Shown here: positions 52,094-61,379 of the stretch, one piece after another
How the letters are laid out: every line of letters begins with the position of its first letter
Position numbering within the stretch: the first letter of the stretch is position 1
Assembly: GCF_019316905.1 (NCBI RefSeq)
Contig: NZ_CP079216.1
Coordinates: 744,001-808,000, forward strand
Direction of reading: 5' to 3'
Source: Tessaracoccus palaemonis
GTDB taxonomy: Bacteria; Actinomycetota; Actinomycetes; Propionibacteriales; Propionibacteriaceae
DNA length: 64,000 nt
Notes under the pieces: model-generated
What the model saw: the letters and a program-made list of their open reading frames with translations, nothing else
The model's database searches: none
What the model was told of the DNA's origin: nothing
Translations under genes and position numbers: made by a program

Positions 52094-53683
52094 ATGAGCG
52101 TGCTGTTTGACGGGTACCCGCGGGGGCAGGCCGCCTATGACGAGATGGTCGGCCCGGACGGCGTTCGGGCCGAGCTCGCGTCCGTGGCCGCCGAACTCGA
52201 CGACCTCGGCATCGAGGAGGTCCGGGCGAGGGCCGAGTACCTGCGCAGCGTCTACATCGACCAGGGTGTGACGTTCGACATCGGCGGCGAGGAGCGGCCC
52301 TTCCCGCTCGACATCGTGCCCCGCGTCATGCAGGCGGCCGAGTTCGCCCACATCGAGGAGGGCAGCCGGCAGCGGGTCAGAGCCATGGAGGCCTTCCTGT
52401 CCGACATCTACACCGAGGGACGCTGCTTCGCCGAGGGAGTCGTCCCGCGGCACGTCGTGGCGACCTCACCCCACTTCCACCGGGTCATGGCGGGCATCAC
52501 GATGCCGAACGGCGTGCGCGTGCACGTCGCCGGCATCGATCTCATCCGTGGCGACGACGGCGTCTACCGCGTGCTCGAGGACAACGTGCGTTGCCCGTCG
52601 GGCGTGTCCTATGTGATGACCAACCGACGCGCGATCAACTCGGCCCTGCCGGAGGTGGCGGGCAAACACCGCATCCAGCCCGTCGAGGACTACCCGTCGC
52701 AGCTGCTCAAGGCCCTGCGGGCGGCCGCCCCGTCGGGCGTCGCCGACCCCACCGTCGTCGTGCTGACCCCGGGCGTCTACAACTCCGCCTACTTCGAGCA
52801 CGCGCTGCTGGCCCGCATGATGGGCGTCGAACTCGTCGAGGGCCGTGACCTGGTCGCGCACGGCGGACACGTGTCGCTGCGCACCACCCGTGGGCTGAGG
52901 CCGGTGCACGTCATCTACCGGCGCATCGACGACGACTTCCTCGACCCGGCGGTGTTCAGGGCCGACTCGCTGCTCGGCTGCGCCGGGCTGCTGAACGCCG
53001 CCCGGGCCGGCAACGTCACCCTCGCCAACGCTGTCGGCAACGGCGTCGCCGACGACAAGCTCGTCTACACCTACATGCCGGACCTGATCCGCTTCTACCT
53101 CGGCGAGGATCCGATCCTGGCGAGCGTCGACACCTGGCGGCTCGAGGAGAAGGAGGCCCGCGAGGAGGTGCTCGACCGGCTGCACGAACTCGTCGTCAAG
53201 CCCGTCGACGGGTCGGGTGGCAAGGGCATCGTGATCGGTCCCCGCGCGAACGCCGAGACCCTCGAGAAGCTGCGCAGGCAGATCCTCCGCGACGCCCGTG
53301 GCTGGATCGCCCAGCCCGTCGTGCAGCTGTCCACGGTGCCGACCATGATCGAGGGTCAGCTCAAGCCCCGCCACGTCGACCTGCGGCCTTTCGTCGTCAA
53401 CGCGGGCGCCGAGGGCATGTACGTGCTGCCCGGCGGCCTGACCCGCGTGGCTCTACCCGAGGGGGAGCTCATCGTGAACTCGTCGCAGGGCGGCGGGTCC
53501 AAGGACACCTGGGTGCTCACCGAGACGCGGCCCACCGTCACCGTGCGTCGCCCCGTCGAGGTGCGGCCGCCGTCGGTGCCTCTCTCGGAGCAGATCGTCG
53601 ACCGTGTGATCCGCCACCAGCACGAGCAGCAGCAGCAGTCGCACGCCGCGCGTGCCGCGCAGGGAGGGGAGTCGTCGTGCTGA
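52094..53683 (+). CDS. Circularly permuted ATP-grasp type 2 protein
   Basis: A 529-residue protein of the CP_ATPgrasp_2 family. YRVLEDNVRCPSGVSYVMTNR and VVKPVDGSGGKGIVIGPRA are the nucleotide-binding and metal-binding motifs in permuted order, and RPFVVNAGAEGMYVLPGGLTRVAL is the family tail. The end is Gln/His-rich and disordered. Together with an alpha-E protein and a transglutaminase, it belongs to a predicted peptide-ligation system found in many bacteria (the M. tuberculosis version is Rv2411c-Rv2409c, recalled). Product unknown. Confidence 0.9.
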   Translation: MSVLFDGYPRGQAAYDEMVGPDGVRAELASVAAELDDLGIEEVRARAEYLRSVYIDQGVTFDIGGEERPFPLDIVPRVMQAAEFAHIEEGSRQRVRAMEAFLSDIYTEGRCFAEGVVPRHVVATSPHFHRVMAGITMPNGVRVHVAGIDLIRGDDGVYRVLEDNVRCPSGVSYVMTNRRAINSALPEVAGKHRIQPVEDYPSQLLKALRAAAPSGVADPTVVVLTPGVYNSAYFEHALLARMMGVELVEGRDLVAHGGHVSLRTTRGLRPVHVIYRRIDDDFLDPAVFRADSLLGCAGLLNAARAGNVTLANAVGNGVADDKLVYTYMPDLIRFYLGEDPILASVDTWRLEEKEAREEVLDRLHELVVKPVDGSGGKGIVIGPRANAETLEKLRRQILRDARGWIAQPVVQLSTVPTMIEGQLKPRHVDLRPFVVNAGAEGMYVLPGGLTRVALPEGELIVNSSQGGGSKDTWVLTETRPTVTVRRPVEVRPPSVPLSEQIVDRVIRHQHEQQQQSHAARAAQGGESSC

Positions 53684-54594
53684 GCCGCATCGCCGAGGCG
53701 CTGTTCTGGATCGGCCGCTACGTCGAGCGGGCCGAGGACACGTGCCGGATCGTGGAGGTCCACCTCCACCAGGGGCTCGACGACCCCACGCTCGACGCCA
53801 ACGGGGCAGCCCGCGATCTGCTCCTGCTGATGGGGCAGCCGGCCGTCGAGCAGCCGGACGTGCTGCACCAGTTCTGCTACGACGAGCGCTCGCCGATCAG
53901 CTTCCTCAACGCGCTCGGCAGCGCCCGGGAGTCGGCCCGCCGGGCCCGCGAGACCGTCTCGACGGAGGTGTGGGAGTCGATCAACACCACATGGCTGGCG
54001 GTGCGGGGCGGCCGCCTGCAGCGCATGCGTCCCGCGTCGATGTTCAAGGTCATCCGTGAACGCTGCGCGGTCATCGCCGGGCTCGCCGACAACACCATGA
54101 GCCACGACGAGGGTTGGCTGTTCCTCACCCTTGGCCGCAGCATCGAGAGACTCGACATGACCTCGAGGCTGCTGTCGACGCCGTCACTGGCCGGCAACTC
54201 CCCGCGCGCCTGGGACCACGTGCTGAGCGGATGTGGGGCGCACCACGCGTTCGTGCAGCGCTACGGGGCGCTCGCCTCCGAGAGAGACGCCGCCGAGTTC
54301 CTCATCCTCGACAGGCTCTTCCCCAGGTCGTTGATCTACACTCTGGGCACCGCGACGCAGGCGCTCACGCAGCTCGGCCCCAGCAACCTGCGGATCCGCC
54401 CGGACGACCCGGCGGCGCGCCTCCTCGGGGCCGCAAGGGCGAGCCTCGAGTATCTGCCCCCGGACGAGATCCAGGTGGACCTTCCCGCGGAGATGGCGAA
54501 GCTGCAGGTGGTCTGCTCGCAGGCGACGCAGTCGATCTCCGCACGCTACTTCGAGGGCTCCGCCGCGGCGGAGTGGGTGGGAGGTGTCTGGTGA
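53677..54594 (+). CDS. Alpha-E domain protein
   Basis: A 305-residue, almost all-helical protein of the Alpha-E (DUF403) family. Conserved motifs are LSRIAEALFWIGRYVERAEDTCRIVE at the N-terminus, SAREVART-like GSARESARRARETVS and TMSHDEGWLFLTLGRSIERLDMTSRLL. It overlaps the ATP-grasp gene by 7 nt and the transglutaminase gene by 4 nt. It probably forms a complex with the ATP-grasp partner. No catalytic activity has been assigned. Confidence 0.9.
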   Translation: MLSRIAEALFWIGRYVERAEDTCRIVEVHLHQGLDDPTLDANGAARDLLLLMGQPAVEQPDVLHQFCYDERSPISFLNALGSARESARRARETVSTEVWESINTTWLAVRGGRLQRMRPASMFKVIRERCAVIAGLADNTMSHDEGWLFLTLGRSIERLDMTSRLLSTPSLAGNSPRAWDHVLSGCGAHHAFVQRYGALASERDAAEFLILDRLFPRSLIYTLGTATQALTQLGPSNLRIRPDDPAARLLGAARASLEYLPPDEIQVDLPAEMAKLQVVCSQATQSISARYFEGSAAAEWVGGVW

Positions 54595-55433
54595 GCCAGT
54601 ACCGCATCGTGCACACGACAGGGTACCGCTACGGCACCGGCGCGAACGACTCCTTCAACGAGGCCCGCATGACGCCACTGACGTCGCGCAGGCAACTCGT
54701 GCTGAGCTCCAAGCTGGACATCTCGCCCGTCGCGTGGACGCACAGCTACCGCGACTACTGGGGCACGTCGACCGTCGCATTCGAGATCCACGAGCCGCAC
54801 AAGGACCTGCGTGTGGTGGCGACCTCCACCGTCGACATCCACGACGTCGTCCGAGCCGCAGAGCCCGTGGGCTGGGAGGGACTCGCCGACCCGCGACTCA
54901 GGGACCGGTTCGTGGAGTTCCTGAGCGAGACGAGCTACGTCAAGCCGCACCGCGACGTCGTGCGGATCGCCGACGCAGTCCGGAAGAGTTCCGCCAACCC
55001 GGGCGAGGCCGTGCAGAAGCTGTCGCACCGGCTGCGGGAACGCGTCGAATACCTGCCGGGCGTCACGCAGGTCCACACGCTCGCCGCCGAGGTGTGGGAG
55101 GCGGGGGCCGGCGTCTGCCAGGACATCGCGCACCTGACGCTCGGGGCGCTCAGGCACATCGGCATCCCGGCCCGCTACGTGTCCGGCTACGTCGTGCAGA
55201 GCTCAGACCCCGCGGTCGGCGAGGTGCAGGTCGGGGAGTCGCACGCCTGGATCCAGTACTTCGACGGGGAGTGGCTCGGGTACGACCCGACCAACGAGGC
55301 CGTCCCGAGCGGGACGCACGTCGAGGTCGGGTTCGGCCGTGACTACTCCGATGTCGCGCCGCTCAAGGGCATCTACACCGGCGCCGGAGGGTCCGAGATG
55401 TACGTCTCGGTGGAGATGACCCGGCTGACCTGA
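54591..55433 (+). CDS. Transglutaminase-like cysteine protease
   Basis: A 280-residue protein with an N-terminal beta domain (RIVHTTGYRYGTGANDSFNEARM) and a transglutaminase core: the active Cys in GAGVCQDIAHLTLGALRHIGIPARYVSGY, His in GESHAWIQYF and Asp in GYDPTNE. The cysteine protease fold suggests that it cuts or rearranges the peptide made by the upstream ATP-grasp protein. The GTG at 54591 lies on the alpha-E stop and has GGGAGG upstream. Confidence 0.92.
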   Translation: MSQYRIVHTTGYRYGTGANDSFNEARMTPLTSRRQLVLSSKLDISPVAWTHSYRDYWGTSTVAFEIHEPHKDLRVVATSTVDIHDVVRAAEPVGWEGLADPRLRDRFVEFLSETSYVKPHRDVVRIADAVRKSSANPGEAVQKLSHRLRERVEYLPGVTQVHTLAAEVWEAGAGVCQDIAHLTLGALRHIGIPARYVSGYVVQSSDPAVGEVQVGESHAWIQYFDGEWLGYDPTNEAVPSGTHVEVGFGRDYSDVAPLKGIYTGAGGSEMYVSVEMTRLT

Positions 55434-55467
55434 TCCGACGTTGTGCCGGGGCGGCTAGGGTTTGTGC

Positions 55468-56526
55468 ATGACCGAGCCACTCGCCGTGCTGTTGCAGGAG
55501 ATCATGGACATCGAGTCCGTCTCGGGGAACGAGGCGCGGCTCGCCGACCTCGTCGAGGCGCGGCTGCGCTCGAGCGCGCACCTGAGCGTGGAGCGTGACG
55601 GCGACTGCGTGGTCGCCCGGACGACGCTCGGTCTGGCCGAGCGGGTCGTGATCGCCGGACACCTCGACACCGTGCCGCTGCTCGACAACCTGCCGAGCCG
55701 CTACGTCGTCGACCCCGCAGGCGACCGGGTCTGGGGCCGTGGGGCCTGCGACATGAAGGGTGGCGTAGCGGTCATGCTTGCTCTCGCCGCCGAACTGGTC
55801 GCCCCCAACCGCGACATCACGTGGATCTTCTACGACCACGAGGAGGTGGCCGCCACGCTGAACGGGCTCGGGCGCCTGTCGCGCAACCGGCCGGACCTCG
55901 TCGAGGCGGACTTCGCCGTGCTGATGGAGCCGACGGGGGCACACATCGAGGGAGGCTGCCAGGGCACGATCCGCGTCGAGCTGGACGCTGCCGGCGTCGC
56001 CGCGCACAGCGCGCGCGCCTGGATGGGACACAACGCGATCCACGACCTGACCCCCGCGTTGATCACGTTGGCGGGCTACGAGCCCGAGGAGATCGACGTC
56101 GACGGGCTGCTGTACCGCGAGGGCCTCAACGCGGTGGCGGTGAGCGGGGGAGTTGCCTCCAACATGATCCCGCCGTCGGCCACGCTGACCGTCAACTACC
56201 GCTACGCGCCGGACAAGTCCCCCGACGAGGCGCTCGCGCGGGTCCGCGCCTGGTTCGCGGGCTACGAGCTGCGCGTGACCGACGTCTCGCCCGCTGCGCG
56301 GCCCGGGCTGCACCTGCCCGCCGCACGGGCCTTTGTCGATGCGATCGGCGAGCCCGCCCACCCCAAGTACGGCTGGACCGACGTTGCGCGCTTCAGTTCA
56401 CTGGGCGTCCCCGCCGTGAACTACGGGCCGGGGGACCCCGCCTACGCCCACCGCGCCGACGAGTTCTGCCCCGTCGCCGACCTGACCCGCTGCGCCGACG
56501 GACTGCGCCGTTGGCTGGGCAACTGA
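55468..56526 (+). CDS. dapE: Succinyl-diaminopimelate desuccinylase
   Basis: DapE hydrolyses N-succinyl-LL-diaminopimelate. The 352-residue M20 metallopeptidase has AGHLDTVPLLDNL (His metal ligand and Asp), GRGACDMKGGVAVMLALA, the catalytic Glu pair in YDHEEVAATLNGL, MEPTG and the closing GDPAYAHRADE. Motif details fit the actinobacterial DapE. It follows the ATP-grasp operon at 34 bp and precedes the LOG gene. Confidence 0.93.
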   Translation: MTEPLAVLLQEIMDIESVSGNEARLADLVEARLRSSAHLSVERDGDCVVARTTLGLAERVVIAGHLDTVPLLDNLPSRYVVDPAGDRVWGRGACDMKGGVAVMLALAAELVAPNRDITWIFYDHEEVAATLNGLGRLSRNRPDLVEADFAVLMEPTGAHIEGGCQGTIRVELDAAGVAAHSARAWMGHNAIHDLTPALITLAGYEPEEIDVDGLLYREGLNAVAVSGGVASNMIPPSATLTVNYRYAPDKSPDEALARVRAWFAGYELRVTDVSPAARPGLHLPAARAFVDAIGEPAHPKYGWTDVARFSSLGVPAVNYGPGDPAYAHRADEFCPVADLTRCADGLRRWLGN

Positions 56527-56543
56527 AATCCAGGAGGACAGAG

Positions 56544-57281
56544 ATGAGCGAACCGAAGCGCCGTCAGGGAGCGGTCCTGCTCGGCGGCAGGGAACACTCC
56601 CAGCCGACGGCGGACCAGTCCCTGCTCCAGCACCACCGTGGCTCGGCCTGGAACCAGCGCGACCCGTGGCGCGTGCTGCGCATCCAGTCGGAGTTCGTGG
56701 AGGGCTTCGACGCGCTGAGCCACCTCGAGCCCGCCGTGTCCGTCTTCGGGTCGGCCCGCACGCCCGTGGACTCGCCCATGTACGAGGCCGCGGAGCGGAT
56801 CGGCGGCCTGCTCGCGCAGCGTGGCTTCGCCGTCATCACGGGCGGCGGCCCCGGTGTGATGCAGGCGGCCAACAAGGGCGCGCACGGGGCCGACGGCTGC
56901 TCGGTCGGGCTCGGCATCGAGCTGCCCCACGAGCAGGGGATGAACGACTACGTGAACCTCGGCGTGAACTTCCGGTACTTCTTCGCCCGCAAGACCATGT
57001 TCCTGAAGTACAGCCAGGGCTTCATCACCATGCCCGGCGGGTTCGGGACCCTCGACGAGCTGTTCGAGGCGCTGACGCTGATCCAGACCGGGAAGGTCGG
57101 CCACTTCCCCGTCGTCCTGTTCGGGTCGGCGTACTGGTCCCCGCTGCTCACCTGGGTGCGCGACACGGTGCTGGAGGGTGGCTACGTCGCCGCCGCCGAC
57201 CTCGAGCTCGTGACGCTCACCGACGACATCGAGGAGGCCGTCGCGGCGATGGGCGAGCCTGGGCAGTTCGGGAACGCCTGA
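56544..57281 (+). CDS. LOG family protein (Rossmann fold, TIGR00730)
   Basis: A 245-residue protein with the LOG signature GGGPGVMQAANKGAH and PGGFGTLDELFEALTLIQ. LOG enzymes cleave cytokinin ribotides or other nucleotide 5'-monophosphates; bacterial roles include purine salvage and cytokinin production. The extended N-terminus (about 50 residues) has no known motif. AGGAGG 6 nt before the ATG at 56544 is a strong ribosome binding site. It is the Rv1205-like gene by position, after dapE. Confidence 0.9.
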   Translation: MSEPKRRQGAVLLGGREHSQPTADQSLLQHHRGSAWNQRDPWRVLRIQSEFVEGFDALSHLEPAVSVFGSARTPVDSPMYEAAERIGGLLAQRGFAVITGGGPGVMQAANKGAHGADGCSVGLGIELPHEQGMNDYVNLGVNFRYFFARKTMFLKYSQGFITMPGGFGTLDELFEALTLIQTGKVGHFPVVLFGSAYWSPLLTWVRDTVLEGGYVAAADLELVTLTDDIEEAVAAMGEPGQFGNA

Positions 57282-57282
57282 C

Positions 57283-57657
57283 ATGGGGATGTGGATCGCC
57301 ATCATCTGCGGGCTGATCGTGCTCGGCGCGGCCGCCTACGTGGCGCTCGGCCACTTCGGCGAGATGCAGACCGAGCCCGTCCTCGACCGGCCGCGCGGCC
57401 GGATACCCGACGGCCCCGTGACGGCGGGCTTCCTGGCCGAGGCGCGCCTGCCGACGGCGTCGGCCGGGTACGACCGCCCCGAGGTCGACGCCTATCTCGT
57501 CGAGATCGCGGCGGGGACGGCCGGTCCGGCCGCGGACGCGGTGTTCGTGGTCCGACGCGGGGGCTACGACATGCAGGTGATCGACGAGCTCCTGCGTCGT
57601 CCGCGGGTCGAGTTCGACCCCGCTCAGGCTGTCGCGCCGGAGCCAACCACGGCCTGA
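57283..57657 (+). CDS. Membrane protein with DivIVA-type motifs
   Basis: A 124-residue protein with one membrane helix (about 4-24) and two short DivIVA-like motifs: GYDRPEVDAYLVEIA (about 64-78) and RRGGYDMQVIDELLRRP (about 91-107). Such motifs occur in proteins at the actinobacterial cell pole. The start lies 1 bp after the LOG gene stop, so they are co-transcribed. The M. tuberculosis counterpart by position is Rv1209 (recalled). Function unknown. Confidence 0.8.
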   Translation: MGMWIAIICGLIVLGAAAYVALGHFGEMQTEPVLDRPRGRIPDGPVTAGFLAEARLPTASAGYDRPEVDAYLVEIAAGTAGPAADAVFVVRRGGYDMQVIDELLRRPRVEFDPAQAVAPEPTTA

Positions 57658-57716
57658 GTAGGTCGCTTCCGTGCTCCGGAATCCAGATGGTGGCGCGGGG
57701 AGTTGGTCCGGTGCGA

Positions 57717-57722
57717 CATAAT
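57717..57722 (+). promoter_or_regulatory. Possible -10 box for the DUF3117 gene
   Basis: CATAAT, part of an A/T-rich patch in GC-rich DNA, lies 45 bp upstream of the DUF3117 start. No clear -35 box at the right distance was found, so this is a weak call. Confidence 0.3.
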
Positions 57723-57766
57723 AGGGGCCACGACCACAGTTCGACTCAAAGGAATGAGGGTGGCAG

Positions 57767-57934
57767 ATGGCAGCGATGAAGCCCCGCACAGGTGACGGTC
57801 CGATGGAAGTCACGAAGGAGGGCCGCGGGATCGTGATGCGGGTCCCCGTCGATGGCGGCGGCCGCCTCGTCGTAGAGATGAACGCCGCTGAGGCGACCGA
57901 CCTGCTCAACGCGCTCAAGGATGTCGTCGGCTGA
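57767..57934 (+). CDS. DUF3117 small conserved protein
   Basis: A 55-residue protein beginning MAAMKPRTGDGPMEVTKEGR, with a strand-rich core and the helix AAEATDLLNALKDVVG. It matches the DUF3117 family, which is nearly universal in actinobacteria and of unknown role (Rv1211 in M. tuberculosis, recalled). AAGGA is placed before it and a hairpin terminator follows 24 bp after the stop. Strong conservation of so short a protein suggests an essential or regulatory function. Confidence 0.9.
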   Translation: MAAMKPRTGDGPMEVTKEGRGIVMRVPVDGGGRLVVEMNAAEATDLLNALKDVVG

Positions 57935-57957
57935 GCAGCCGCATCGATAGAACGAGC

Positions 57958-57989
57958 AGACGGAGCCGCCCCTCGGGGCGGCTCCGTCT
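57958..57989 (+). terminator. Hairpin terminator after the DUF3117 gene
   Basis: A perfect 15-bp stem (AGACGGAGCCGCCCC with its complement) with a 2-base loop, followed by ACGTTTGTC. It should form a very stable RNA hairpin. Confidence 0.85.
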
Positions 57990-58127
57990 ACGTTTGTCTA
58001 TTACCGGGATTAAAGGACCGGGCCACCGGGTGTTTTCCCGGTGCGGAAAGTTACATTAAACGGAGAATACCAGGGCGGAACCGGGGCCAACTCCGGAAAA
58101 GAGGTGGCCCGGGTTCCGGCTATTTCG
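57990..58127. other. Structured, AT-richer gap between DUF3117 and glgA genes
   Basis: After the terminator there is about 140 bp containing a 7-bp perfect hairpin CACCGGG/CCCGGTG at 58024-58043 and an A/T-rich run (GTTACATTAAACGGAGAATA). A long imperfect hairpin at 58077-58117 ends 10 bp from the glgA stop. No reading frame fits. It may be the glgA terminator plus an unrecognised RNA. Confidence 0.45.
58077..58117 (-). terminator. Candidate terminator of glgA
   Basis: A 13-bp stem with one mismatch (GGAACCGGGGCCA against TGGCCCGGGTTCC) and a 15-base loop lies directly after the glgA stop on the minus strand. Confidence 0.6.
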
Positions 58128-59318
58128 TCAGGCGCGTCGCCCCAGCGCCGTCTCGTACACGGCGACGGTCTCACGGGCGATCTTCGCCCACGAGAACTCG
58201 TCGATGCAGCGCTGACGGCCGGCCACGCCGAAGCGGTGTGCCTTGTCGCCGTCGCGGGTCAGCTCATTGACCTTCGCCGCGAACTCGGCCTCGAATCCGG
58301 CCACGAAGGCGGGATCGCCGGCCCGGGCGGCGTCGTAGTCGACCAGCAGTCCTGTCTCGCCGTCCACGACGACCTCGGGGATGCCTCCGACGGCGCTGGC
58401 GACCACGGGCGTCTCGCAGGCCATCGCCTCCAGGTTCACGATGCCGAGCGGTTCGTAGACCGACGGGCAGGCGAACACCGACGCGTTGGTCAGCACCTGG
58501 CGCACCGACTGGCGCGGCAGCATCTCGGGGACCCAGATCACCGGGGCGGTCCGGGAGGCCTTCAGCTCCGCGAAGGCGCCCTCGAACTCTGCGGCGATCT
58601 CCGGGGTGTCTGGGGCCCCCGCGAGCAGCACGAGCTGCGTGTCGGGATCGAACTGCTGGGCCGCGCGGACGAGGTGCACAAGGCCCTTCTGCCGCGTGAT
58701 CCTGCCCACGAACACCACGGACGGACGGCCGGGCTCCATGCCGAGCGAGGTCACGACGTCCGTGCCGGCGTCGGGCTTGAACTCCTCGGTGTCGATGCCG
58801 TTGCGCACGACATGCACGCGCTCCGGGTCGAGGGCCGGGTAGCTCTCCAGCACGCCCGTACGCATGCCGTCGCTGACCGCGATCACGGCGTCGGCGGCCT
58901 CGTATGCGGTCTTCTCGGCCCAGGACGACACCCGGTAGCCGCCGCCGAGCTGCTCGGCCTTCCAGGGGCGGTGCGGTTCGAGGGAGTGGGCCGTCACGAC
59001 GTGCGGGATGTCGCGCAGCAGCGAGGCGAGGTGGCCGGCCATGTTGGCGTACCAGGTGTGGGAGTGCACAAGCTGGATGTCGTCGCCGATCGCGGCGGCC
59101 ATCGACAGGTCCGCACCGAGCACTCGCAGCGCCTGGTTGGCCCCCGCGGGGTAGTCCTCGGCGTGCGCGGTCGCTCCCTCGCGAGGCTCGCCCATGCACT
59201 GCACGTCGACGTCGACGAGCCTGCGCAGTTGCGGCACGAGCTGGGCCACATGGACCCCGGCGCCACCATAAATGGTCGGCGGGTATTCTCTTGTGAGCAC
59301 GGATAGCTTGATCGTCAT
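58128..59318 (-). CDS. glgA: Glycogen synthase / alpha-glucan glycosyltransferase (GlgA, GlgM type)
   Basis: A 396-residue GT4 glycosyltransferase: [21 protein letters not shown] at the N-terminus, [28 protein letters not shown] and the EX7E motif in [15 protein letters not shown]. In actinobacteria the enzyme in this place uses ADP-glucose, either to extend glycogen or to make maltose-1-phosphate (GlgM). The divergent glgC supplies ADP-glucose. The ATG at 59318 gives the normal N-terminus. Confidence 0.92.
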   Translation of the reverse strand: MTIKLSVLTREYPPTIYGGAGVHVAQLVPQLRRLVDVDVQCMGEPREGATAHAEDYPAGANQALRVLGADLSMAAAIGDDIQLVHSHTWYANMAGHLASLLRDIPHVVTAHSLEPHRPWKAEQLGGGYRVSSWAEKTAYEAADAVIAVSDGMRTGVLESYPALDPERVHVVRNGIDTEEFKPDAGTDVVTSLGMEPGRPSVVFVGRITRQKGLVHLVRAAQQFDPDTQLVLLAGAPDTPEIAAEFEGAFAELKASRTAPVIWVPEMLPRQSVRQVLTNASVFACPSVYEPLGIVNLEAMACETPVVASAVGGIPEVVVDGETGLLVDYDAARAGDPAFVAGFEAEFAAKVNELTRDGDKAHRFGVAGRQRCIDEFSWAKIARETVAVYETALGRRA

Positions 59319-59407
59319 GCCACAATCGTTCCATACCGAGTGGAACATTGTGCGTCGGGCAAGGTGTCTCCACCGGTCGAGATGGAAACGAGCGCATAGG
59401 TTCATCA
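59319..59407. promoter_or_regulatory. Shared divergent promoter region of glgA and glgC
   Basis: An 89-bp gap between the two glycogen genes, AT-richer than both. I see no clear operator palindrome. Coordinated expression from one region is likely because the gene products act in sequence. Confidence 0.4.
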
Positions 59408-60634
59408 ATGGTGAAACGTCCCGAAGTCCTGTCCATCGTCCTCGCGGGGGGTGAGGGTAAGCGGCTGATGCCGCTGACGGCAGACCGAGCCAAGCCCGCC
59501 GTGCCCTTCGGAGGCACCTACCGCCTGATCGACTTCGTCTTGTCGAACCTGGCGAACTCCAACCTGCGACAGATCGCGGTGCTGACGCAGTACAAGTCCC
59601 ACTCGCTCGACCGTCACATCTCCAAGACGTGGCGCTTCTCGACGATGCTGGGCAACTATGTGGCTCCCGTGCCCGCCCAGCAGCGCCTCGGCCCACGCTG
59701 GTACCAGGGCAGCGCCGACGCGATCTACCAGTCGCTGAACCTGATCCTGGACGCAGCCCCCGACTACATCGTCGTGTTCGGCGCCGACAACATCTACCGG
59801 ATGGACATCGAGCAGATGCTGGATGCCCATATCGACTCCGGACTCGCCGCGACGATCGCAGGCATCCGCGTGCCGCGGCACGAGGCCTCAGCGTTCGGCA
59901 TCATCGATGCCGCGGCGGACCACAAGATCAAGAGCTTCCTCGAGAAACCGGCCGACCCGCCGTCGCTGCCGGACTCTCCCGACGAATCGTTCGCCTCCAT
60001 GGGCAACTACGTCTTCACCACCAAGGCGCTCGTCGAGGCACTGCGCGAGGACGGCGACGACCCGACGTCGCGCCACGACATGGGCGGCAACATCATCCCC
60101 TGGTTCACGGAGCAGGGGCAGGCGCAGGTCTACGACTTCAAGGACAACAAGGTTCCCGGCGCCACCGAGAAGGACATCAACTACTGGCGGGACGTGGGCA
60201 CGATCGACGCGTTCCACGAGGCCCACATGGACCTCGTCAGCGTCGAGCCCGAGTTCAACCTCTACAACGACGACTGGCCGATCTGGACCGATCAGGTGCA
60301 GGCGCCCGGCGCGAAGTTCGTCATCCGCGGCCGCGCCGAGGATTCGATCGTCGCGCCCGGCTGCATCATCTCGGGCGGCGAGGTCGACAGGACGGTGCTG
60401 AGCCCGAACGTGCGCGTCGAGAAGTGGGCGCAGATCTCGGAGTCGGTGTTGATGGACTCGGTGAGCATCGGTCGCGACGCCGTCGTGCGCCGAGCCATCC
60501 TGGACAAGAACGTCGTCGTGCCGGACGGCGTCCAGATCGGCGTGGACCACGAGCATGACCGCTCCCGGGGCTTCCAGGTCTCCGACAACGGCATCGTCAC
60601 CGTCGGCAAGGGCATCACGGTGCCGCGCGACTGA
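59408..60634 (+). CDS. glgC: Glucose-1-phosphate adenylyltransferase
   Basis: GlgC makes ADP-glucose from glucose-1-phosphate and ATP, the control step of glycogen synthesis. The 408-residue protein has the nucleotidyltransferase motif [35 protein letters not shown], the catalytic Asp in [10 protein letters not shown] and FLEKP. The C-terminal beta-helix holds the regulatory interface. The ATG at 59408 is the standard start. Confidence 0.96.
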   Translation: MVKRPEVLSIVLAGGEGKRLMPLTADRAKPAVPFGGTYRLIDFVLSNLANSNLRQIAVLTQYKSHSLDRHISKTWRFSTMLGNYVAPVPAQQRLGPRWYQGSADAIYQSLNLILDAAPDYIVVFGADNIYRMDIEQMLDAHIDSGLAATIAGIRVPRHEASAFGIIDAAADHKIKSFLEKPADPPSLPDSPDESFASMGNYVFTTKALVEALREDGDDPTSRHDMGGNIIPWFTEQGQAQVYDFKDNKVPGATEKDINYWRDVGTIDAFHEAHMDLVSVEPEFNLYNDDWPIWTDQVQAPGAKFVIRGRAEDSIVAPGCIISGGEVDRTVLSPNVRVEKWAQISESVLMDSVSIGRDAVVRRAILDKNVVVPDGVQIGVDHEHDRSRGFQVSDNGIVTVGKGITVPRD

Positions 60635-60644
60635 CGAGACGACA

Positions 60645-60678
60645 CACGCCCCCGGCGCCGCGAGGCGCCGGGGGCGTG
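60645..60678 (+). terminator. Hairpin terminator after glgC
   Basis: A perfect 15-bp GC-rich stem (CACGCCCCCGGCGCC and its complement) with the loop GCGA, 10 bp after the glgC stop. It lies between glgC and the convergent methyltransferase gene and may serve both. Confidence 0.85.
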
Positions 60679-60696
60679 GTGCGTCGAGGGATGTGT

Positions 60697-61362
60697 TCAG
60701 TCCTTGACGGCCACCAGGAGCCCGTTGCCGACGGGCAGCAGAGCCTGCGTGTAGGACTCGCTGGCCGTGACGGCTTCGAGCGCCTCGCGGATGATGATGG
60801 CCTCGTCCGACTCGTCGGAGGTCTTGGCGACCTTGTTGTGCCACAGCGCGTCGTTGACCACGAGCAGGCCGCCGTGGCGGAGCAGCCGCAGCGAGCCGGC
60901 GACGTACTCGACGTACTCGAGCTTGTCGGCGTTGATGAAGACGATGTCGTAGGCGCCGTCGCGGAGCTTCGGCAGCACGTCGAGTGGCGCGCCGGCGATG
61001 AGACGGAAGCGGGACGACGGGTAGCCGGCCCGGGTGATGAACCTGCGCGCGGGCAGCTGGTTGTCGGCCTCGGAGTCGATGGAGGTCACGATGCCTCCCT
61101 CGCCCATGCCCTCCAGGAAGCTGAGCGCCGATGCGCCCATCAGCGTCCCGACCTCGACGACATGCTTCGCATCGATGGCCCTGGCCAGGACCTTCAGGGT
61201 GGCGGCGACCCCGGTGGTGATGGGGGTCAGGTCGGCTACGATCGCTTCGTCGCGGGCCTCGGCGACCTCCGGGGAGGGCGCGACGTGGTCCTCCGCGAAG
61301 GACCAGCTGGCTGCGTTGGGGTGCTCCACTGCGTTGCTCACGATCCACAGCCTACTTGGCAT
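60697..61362 (-). CDS. O-methyltransferase (SAM-dependent, class I)
   Basis: A 221-residue protein of the methyltransferase_3 family: VVEVGTLMGASALSFLEGM binds SAM, TSIDSEADN is the acidic loop, and VFINADKLEYVEYV and LLVVNDALWHNKVA carry metal-site residues. Related enzymes methylate catechols. By position it matches Rv1220c beside sigE in M. tuberculosis (recalled). An alternative GTG start at 61338 removes eight residues. Confidence 0.9.
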   Translation of the reverse strand: MPSRLWIVSNAVEHPNAASWSFAEDHVAPSPEVAEARDEAIVADLTPITTGVAATLKVLARAIDAKHVVEVGTLMGASALSFLEGMGEGGIVTSIDSEADNQLPARRFITRAGYPSSRFRLIAGAPLDVLPKLRDGAYDIVFINADKLEYVEYVAGSLRLLRHGGLLVVNDALWHNKVAKTSDESDEAIIIREALEAVTASESYTQALLPVGNGLLVAVKD

Positions 61363-61379
61363 TGTCCTAAGATGACGGC

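Noticed and set aside
57990-58120. 6C-type actinobacterial small RNA
   Set aside because: The two stem loops lack the runs of six cytosines in the loops that define 6C RNA.
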